Positions 20,792 to 27,310 of a DNA stretch of 27,310 bases are shown here, in pieces (position 1 is the first letter of the stretch; every line of letters begins with the position of its first letter). The stretch is taken from the NCBI GenBank assembly GCA_027596945.1, contig JADGJH010000163.1:1-27310 (forward strand), written 5' to 3'. A program made the translations under genes and the position numbers. The notes below the pieces were generated by a model that did not search any database, was not told where the DNA came from, and was given only the letters and a program-made list of their open reading frames with translations. This DNA is from Physocladia obscura. Its lineage: Eukaryota > Chytridiomycota > Chytridiomycetes > Chytridiales > Chytriomycetaceae.

Positions 20792-21464
20792 TTTTCCTTC
20801 CTAGCCCCAGAAAATGAAAATGAATGTACAATGAATGTATGGAGTGTTGTATTTCAGACAGAAGTTTGACAAAATTCAAAAAAATATGAACCTGATACTT
20901 TTTCTAAAAGCTTGACTGTAAAGTTTGGAAGTGAAATTTTATAAACTGCACTAGTTATGAACAAATAAATTTTGAAAAATTTGATGACTGTTTTTCATGG
21001 CTGTACATTCAATGTACAAGCCTATGTTTTCATATATATAAAAATTAAAAAAATATTAAAAAAAAGTTTCATAAAGAGAAATTATTCTGAATTGAAAACA
21101 AGTAAATATTTGAAGTAGAACTTGGCATAAGCATGAAAAAATGGAAAAAAAAACAACCAAAATTGGCGTTGCCAATCAGCTTAAGAGTAAAAATCATAGC
21201 ACTAAAGCAAAAATTGAAGTTGCAGGTGGTTGATCAGAGTAACACAATAATGAGAATGGTTGCACAAAGAGCAAGTATAATACACTAAAAAGCTATATAG
21301 GACTTACCAGAAGCAGCAGGGTAGCAAAAATTTGGCACTGGGGTGTGGTAATGTACTGGTTTTTGTGTTCTGCATGCTCAATGTACAATTGAGTTTTTTT
21401 TTTCTTTTGATTTTCAAAAATGTACATTCAGAACATACACAAAATTCTGGGGCTAAGAAAGGAT
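20792..21464. mobile_element. MITE-like non-autonomous element with inverted ends
   Basis: The left end at 20792-20812 (core CTTCCTAGCCCCAGAA) and the right end at 21444-21464 (core TTCTGGGGCTAAGAAA) are inverted repeats. Eleven bases next to the interior match exactly (TAGCCCCAGAA) and 16 of 21 match overall. Short ATGTACATT-like motifs recur just inside both ends and near 21002-21018. The 0.67-kb interior has no coding frame and only one CpG. It lies directly upstream (in transposase sense) of the Harbinger relic, so it may depend on such an element. A target duplication is not certain; TTT flanks both ends. Confidence 0.55.
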
Positions 21465-23317
21465 TTCTTTTTTTTACCAAAAAGTGATATTTGACCCCCC
21501 TCTGATGTCATTTCAGTCCACTCAGAAAGATGCGGTTTTATGATTGAAATATTTGTGTTGTGGTTTACCATTTTGAATATGTTAATGTTTCATGAAAGAT
21601 AAGGAATAGATGTTAAAGTATGAAAGATTTAAGCTGTATTGAAAGATGAATTCACTCTTTATTGAAAGAAATGACTCAATTTGCTTAAAAAGTAAAGAAC
21701 AAAACAGTGGACTTGCCATTTCTGTCATTAAGCAGTAGCTTTTGTATTAATACAAGAAAGTTTTGTATGGGGAGGAAAATGCAAGATTTATTTAAAGACT
21801 GTTTTTTTGGAATTTTTGTGATTGAGGATTTTGAACAATGAAAATCTGGAATAAAGAAAAAAGAATTCTCACCAAAATTCCTTACCATACATAATCATAA
21901 ACAGAGATTGCAACAATAGGTATGTCTTTTCTTTCTGCCTACTGTAGCTTATATTCAAAACTTTCACATGTGAACACAACTCATGTTTCTGAAATCAGTG
22001 TTACAAAGTTGATAAAACAAATGCATCATCCTTTAAACAAACAACCCTTTTAAACAAAAGTGAATCAAGCTATGGAGAAGCTGGTTGAGAAAAAAAAAGT
22101 ATTCCATGAAGCAAATAAAGCCACAACAAATCATATACATCAAAAGTATGGGGGGGCATAGCATTAGAAGTCAAAATTAATCACTTGCTCAATTATTGAA
22201 ATTTTGTGATTTTTTCCTTTGTGCTTGGTTTTCAGTTGTTGATTTGTTCCTTCTCTTTCTTTCTAAAATAACCTCTGACTTTATGCCATTTTGCATGTTG
22301 ATTCCCAGTTTATGGAATTTAATTCCACCTTCTTCATCAACAGCTTTGTTGATGTTTTAATCAAATATTCCTTATTAAAATCACAGTAACTTGTCATGTT
22401 GTCATCATGCATGAAAGTTGAAGATATGGATGCAAGTGAAAAGACAAAATGAAGTAATCATATGCTTACAAATAACCTCTGTAAGATGTTGGTGTCCTTT
22501 CTTCTCATATCAGGTTCCCTGACTTGTCAAAGGATTATTCAGGTTGCTGTTATCCCCTGCTTTATACTCTTGCTATGGTATGAAGTAATAAATTATGATT
22601 CATTTCACTTATTTTTAAAGATAATAATTGTAATTTAGAATCAATTCCTTGTATCCATTTATAAAAATTAAAATAAAATAAAAATGACAAAAAGATACAA
22701 AAGACAGCACTGAACATGCCAAAAACAGACTGCAATCTGTCTGCTAATAAATTGTTGCAAACCAACTGCAATTTTCTAAAAATACTATCACAAATAATTT
22801 GGAAATTAAATCTAAATTCAATTGCAGACACATATTAAATTGGAGTTGAAAAGTTGTTGATACTGTTGAATACAAGAAATTAAATTCAATACAAACTGAA
22901 TGCACAAGATTGAGATTTGAGGATTGAGACATTTAAATTTATTGCTGCTAAAATTGATTGAAAATTGTTGAAATTTGTGTTTTCAAAAAATTGAACATGG
23001 ATTACAAATTATTTTTGACAACTTGTTTTTTTATTTAAAAATTCAACCAAAATATTTACCTTCATTGTATGAAGACCAAAGTTAAATGGATACATTTTTC
23101 GTGGTTATAATATCCAACCAAGCAGAGTTAAAGTGGAAATTGGGTGATTGTTTACCTTGTACTAAAATCTGAGATTTTGAAGAAAATCTGCATAACGTTA
23201 TTTCATGTTGTTGAAGTGGTCTGGGGTGACAAATACCCTTTCTGTCCTGCATTATGATAGACAAATTTTCCCAGACTCATTTGAAGGTACTGGAGGAGAA
23301 TAGAGGATCCTATCAGC
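21465..23317. other. CpG-free AT-rich transposon debris
   Basis: From 21535 to 23099 there is not one CG dinucleotide. A short stretch at about 22060-22150 (VNQAMEKLVEKKKVFHEANK) and another at 23080-23130 (VVIISNQAELKWKLGD) look protein-like; the second is probably the upstream part of the helicase fragment that follows. No other feature is supported. The six-G run at 22149-22155 and GAAAGA-rich stretches near 21600-21670 are simple-sequence. Confidence 0.4.
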
Positions 23318-23866
23318 ATGTTTTTGGAAACCCAAGAAATCCCTGCAACTATCATCGAAGAAAAAAGTCTTGAAGAATTCAAATTCCTTACCAAAAAAAT
23401 TATAGATCTTGATGATATACAAGATGATACTGAATCTGAAACTTCTTGTGATGATGATGGCAGCTGCCATGATATTGAAATGCAAATGGCAGATTCTAAT
23501 CCAGAAACTATTAAATCTACCCCTCAAGAAAAGGAATTTCAATTCATCAACATTCCATATCCAGAGGGTGCAAACAATGATCAAAAGCTTGCATTTACTG
23601 CAATAATGACTGCATTACAGAATCACAGCCCTCTTTCTTTAGCAAATGTAACACTTTTGGGTGGGCCTGGAACTGGAAAAACTTGGCTTATGAGACAAAT
23701 AGATAATACTCTCAAAACCTACAAAAATATTAAAACACAACGTATGGCACCTCTTGGAGCAGCAGCAACTCAAATGCAGGATGGCCACACTATGCATTGC
23801 CTAATGAAGCTATGGTTTACTTCCAGTGAAGCGGAATTGTCTCTCAAAAACCTGAAAGTTTCCTAA
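23318..23866 (+). pseudogene. Pif1/Helitron-type helicase N-terminal fragment
   Basis: An uninterrupted 182-codon frame holds the start of a Pif1-like superfamily 1 helicase. The part to about residue 80 is acidic and variable. It is followed by NNDQKLAFTAIMTALQN (Q-like motif before Walker A), LLGGPGTGKTWLMRQI (Walker A, about 113-128) and APLGAAATQMQDGHTMHCLM (motif Ia, normally APTGxAAxxIxGxTxHS). It stops before Walker B (DExSM), so helicase motifs II to VI are missing. Such Pif1 domains in a transposon setting usually come from Helitrons, though a host-type or other repeat-borne helicase is possible. The open frame may be recent or chance survival; two CpGs only. Upstream broken frames (IEDPISMFLETQEIP) continue in the same frame, so the ATG at 23318 is probably internal. 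Confidence 0.7.
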
Positions 23867-24270
23867 AAAAATTTTGAATTGTGCCTCGCACCACTGCGAC
23901 TGACTCAAAAAAATTCAACTTTGATTAGTGTTGAGATTGTTCACTCAAATGCAGTGATGAATAACGTGTTTGATTTTAGTGGGCGTTCTCAGCAAAAAAT
24001 AGCATCTGGTTTCAAACAACTATTTATTTGAATTCGTTGATAATTAAATTAAATTATTTTCCTTTAATATTATATTAAGCATGACTGTTACAATTCCATC
24101 CACAACTATGAGAAATCAATTCTTGAAGATCTTTGTCAGTCAATAGACGATAATGTGCCTTAAAATTGCTCTGTTATCATTGTAAAAGGAAAAATTAATT
24201 TTATAAAATTGGCAGTGGGCTGAGGCGTGTTCTGGATACATCTTAGTGAACGCTTAGTCTTTTGACTCAA
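23867..24270. other. Intergenic region before the LIM-RhoGAP gene
   Basis: The region runs from the helicase fragment to the LRG1-like promoter. CpG returns to normal after about 23880, marking the edge of the transposon island. No gene or repeat is seen. Confidence 0.4.
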
Positions 24271-24284
24271 AGAGAAGCAGGGTT

Positions 24285-24325
24285 TTAGGGTTTTCGTAAA
24301 ACGGTTCAGTAAATATTAGGGTTTT
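24285..24325 (+). promoter_or_regulatory. Paired telobox-like motifs TTAGGGTTTT
   Basis: Two identical 10-base copies of TTAGGGTTTT lie at 24285-24294 and 24316-24325, 31 bases apart, 73-113 bp before the ATG of the LRG1-like gene. A third partial copy (CAGGGTTTT) stands at 24278-24286. AGGGTTT teloboxes are known binding sites for Tbf1/TRF-like Myb factors in fungal and plant promoters; the role here is inference. Confidence 0.45.
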
Positions 24326-24397
24326 GCAGGGTGCAAATCCACAAAATTGACTTTGGTTTTCGATTTTGGGCAGGAGACACTGAAACAAGAAGGACAA

Positions 24398-27310
24398 ATG
24401 CCGCCCAGTGAATCTCCTTTTCCGCCGCCGCCGCAGCAGCAGCAGCAACGGCAAGTAGTGCTAGATAATAGTAACAAGAATGGCAGTGCCGGCGAGTCCG
24501 AGCAGGAGGCTGGTGTTCGGACATGCACGCATTGCGGGCGCCCAATCACTGGCCAAAGCGTGCGCGCCTTGAACTTCTTTTTCCACGTCGATTGTTTCAA
24601 GTGTGCGGTAAGTTTCTGCTCCATAAGATCTATCCAACTATCCGATCTTTCCATCCACTTAATTCTCTATCCGTTGATTCAAATCTCTAGGAATGCTCAA
24701 TTCCTGTTGCAGACAAGTTCTTTCCGTTCTTTCCGCAAACCGAAGGCGAAGACCCATCGCAGCAGTCGCAGTCGCAACTGTCTCGTCCACCCGTTTTTTA
24801 TTGCGAAACTGACTTCTTTGCAAAGCACGGATTACTGTGTGCAAAATGTGGCGGTGCTCTACGTGGTCCTCACATTAATGCAATCGGCAAAAAGTTCCAT
24901 CTAGACCACTTTTCTTGTAATGTTGAGGAATGCGGCATTGTATTTCGTCAGCACGACGCTTTCTACGAGCGCGACGGCAAGGTTTTAAAATTTGCTTTAA
25001 ATGTATCTCGAAAATGTTACATTGTTTATTATTAATACACTTTGACGTTATTTTACCGTCTGTATTTATTGCAGGTCTATTGTCAATTTCATTATTCAGT
25101 TTTGTTTGCTGTAAAGTGCGGCGGCTGTCAAACGGCGGTTATCAAAAAGTTCGTCGAAATGCGAAAAGACGGCATCTTGTACCAATGGCATCCACAATGC
25201 TATATGGTTTATAAGGTATCTGCTTAAATTTTTTTTTTCTTTTTTTCTTTTGCCAAGCAGAGTTTTGCTTCTAGCGATTAATTTGTAAGTGAGGAAATAG
25301 AAAAATTGCGAACACCAAACTCTCAAACATAATTATTCCAAGTAAAGTGAGCGTAAATTGCGGGTATAGAGAGCAGCAAAGAGGGAAAAATTGAACAAAT
25401 TAAACACTTTCTGTCCCTGTTTAAGCGATGTTCTGTTTATAGTTGTGGAACGTTAAGCCGAATTTTCAACATGGAGTACAACCGGCAAGTGAACGAGACA
25501 CTGAAGGTATTGTTTGTTTTGTAATTCATTTCGGACTGGGAAAAATTAAAATAAAAAAAATAATGAAACATTATTTAGCGGAATTGAAACGACAAGAACT
25601 AACACTTACGAAAGTCGATCGAATAATCAGTGTAATGTCCACTTTTGAAGACAGCAGCGCAAATTGTATACAAGGCATTCTATCTTCGTTTTCCGCAAAA
25701 AAATACACAAGTGTTTGTCTATACGCGAACAGATTTCTCGAATATGTTGACGCATTGTTTGTCGGACTTGAATATATTGATTCGGCACATGCAGCTGCAT
25801 TGGCAACAGCAACTATATCTGTAGTATCAGATCAGTTTCTGGCGGGACGAAAGGAGCCAAAACAGCTTGCAAAGAAAATTGTACGATATTTTGCGATGCT
25901 AAGCGGCTCTGATTCAGAAGATCGCGTGGATGTAAAAAGCGATTTGATTGAAATTGTGACGGCTCTGGCGACTCATCTCAAGAGCTTGATCCGACTGGCA
26001 TTAAATGGCTCCATGAAAATAGTTCAGTTTCCTCTCTTCCTTCTTTCTTTTTATATCAAGTAATTATTTTTTTTTTTTTAGGAACGAGAAATTGGTACAG
26101 ACACATGTGTCTTTGATTTCCTCGATGTGATAGCTGACGCCGAAAGCACCAGCAACTCGAAAACTGAAGCCACGATCATTGAATCATTGAGCCAAATGAA
26201 CTTACCAAAGAGCTGCCGCACAGATTTTTGCTTCAACTGCCAGAAATCTACCGACGATGCATGTTTTAAGTCCATCAACGACGCGTTTTGTTGGGACTCC
26301 GATTGTTTCAAATGCAGCACTTGCCAAAAGTCGCTTGTGAATGAGCAGGACTTGAATCGTGTTGGGTTTGAAGAGGAGACTGGGTTTTTGTATTGTAATG
26401 AGCATTTGACGGGGCGGTGTCTTGTTGGGAAAATAAGGAGAGTTACGCAGCTTCAGCAGTTTTCTTATTTGTTGCATTTTGCTCTTGGACGATTGTATGA
26501 GATTCTGAATTCCCAAGGTTTGTTATATTGTTTTTGTTGGATATATTTTTTTAAAAATTTTTCATTGTTTTATTTATATTTTCTATGGTGGTACTGAAGA
26601 CTACCAAGTGCAAAGCGAATCTGCCGTTGAAATTCCCCAACTGTCTCCAATAATTTCACAGGGACTAACTACATCCATCTCATCCCCAAACCTGGCATAC
26701 TCATCATCCCAGCAGCAACAAAGTTTACGACCAACTATACGTGGCAACAGTGTGCCTGATTCCCTAAACGCCGTGACATCAATTGATGAAATCGCGCCGT
26801 CTGACGATGATATGCACGCTCCCCAGATTTTCAGCGAGTTTACGAAACTAAAGCCGACGGTACGACGGAACCACACTGAACGCGCGGGCAGTGAGCGTGT
26901 GCTTAGCGAACAGAGTGCTTTGTCGCGAATGAGTATTGAACGGCAGGCGCTTGCGTATCTCGAAGAAATTATGGGACGAAAATTGCCAGAGCTTGGGATG
27001 GAGAAACATAAGCCTGTTTCAAAAAATGGCCGCGGCAAAGTTTCCGGCAGTATTGGTAATGGTAGTAATAGTGGTATTGGTGGTACTATTAGCGGGGGCG
27101 CCGATGGGAGTGCAAATAATGGCAATGGACGTGGCAGGTTCACGGCGTTAGGAAGATTCTTTTCTGGTGGCAATCGTGATGGTGGAAATAATGAGACCAA
27201 ATTACCAGTTCAAAAAATTACCACGCCAACTGGCGGAAAGCCTGCCAAAGGTTTTTTTTTTTTTTTTTTTTTTAGAAAATTAAAAAAGGATAAAAAATTT
27301 TGCCAACAAA
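24398..27310 (+). CDS. LRG1: LIM-domain Rho GTPase-activating protein, N-terminal part
   Basis: The N-terminal part of a fungal LIM-RhoGAP of the Lrg1 type, which in yeast stimulates GTP hydrolysis by Rho1 and limits glucan synthesis and polarity signals. Exons are 24398-24607, 24691-24981, 25075-25215, 25443-25506, 25579-26021, 26082-26517 and 26600-27250, giving 745 codons before the window ends. A Pro/Gln-rich start (PPPPQQQQQ) precedes LIM1 (CTHC...HVDCFKCAEC...YCETD, 43-111) and LIM2 (CAKC...HLDHFSC...YCQFH, 120-173). A third, shortened zinc site ends in YQWHPQCYMVYKLWNVK, a hallmark of Lrg1 proteins. A helical stretch follows, then a last LIM (CFNC...WDSDCFKCSTC...YCNEH, about 433-490) with Asp where His is usual. 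Next come a Ser/Gly/Asn-rich linker and a donor G/GTTTTT at 27250/27251. The RhoGAP domain lies outside the window. Confidence 0.88.

Noticed and set aside
26601..27200. Long minus-strand open frame of about 199 codons
   Set aside because: It is the complement of exon 7 of the LRG1-like gene; the plus-strand frame continues correctly from the LIM exons and ends at a donor.
1..27310. Classical RIP as the cause of transposon decay
   Set aside because: CpA and TpG remain abundant in the relics; only CpG is missing.

Overview
The window looks like nuclear DNA of a compact, AT-rich fungal genome. The genes carry many short spliceosomal introns (mostly 48-140 nt, GTAAGT-like donors, one perfect TACTAAC branch site). 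The gene set is fungal: TRM1, an Ulp1-type SUMO protease, an NmrA-like reductase, two Rac GTPases, a homeodomain gene and a fungus-type LIM-RhoGAP of the Lrg1 class. My best guess is an early-diverging zoosporic fungus (chytrid-like). That is inference from gene style, not from a marker gene. Splice sites were worked out by hand from reading frame, splice signals and family conservation. I saw no tRNA, rRNA or CRISPR.

Layout. 1-3.5 kb: a decayed intron-bearing gene on the minus strand, a stretch without CpG, and an IS630/Tc1-type transposase relic. 3.6-5.5 kb: TRM1 (minus, six exons). 5.8-6.9 kb: a LINE-type reverse transcriptase scrap, a second Tc1-type scrap and a fold-back repeat. 7.0-9.0 kb: SUMO protease (plus, seven exons). 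9.6-10.6 kb: NmrA-like gene (minus, no intron). 10.6-12.3 kb: mostly non-coding, with two protein-like fragments. 12.3-16.3 kb: two tandem Rac GTPase genes (minus) with the same intron positions. 17.2-18.0 kb: Ty1/copia pol relic. 18.25-18.96 kb: a short homeodomain gene (plus). 19.0-23.9 kb: a transposon graveyard with a PIF/Harbinger relic, a MITE-like inverted-repeat element and a Pif1/Helitron-type helicase fragment. 24.3 kb to the end: LRG1-like LIM-RhoGAP (plus), cut by the window edge before its GAP domain.

The most interesting points are these. (1) In both Rac genes an intron lies exactly between the CaaX box (CLLL) and the stop codon, so splicing alone decides whether the protein ends in a prenylation signal. 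(2) The transposon islands are nearly free of CpG while the genes between them are not, which points to decay through CpG methylation. (3) The homeodomain protein ends with its homeodomain and resembles the yeast MATa1 type. The Rac genes and the LIM-RhoGAP belong to the same Rho-family signalling world, but nothing here shows that they act together.
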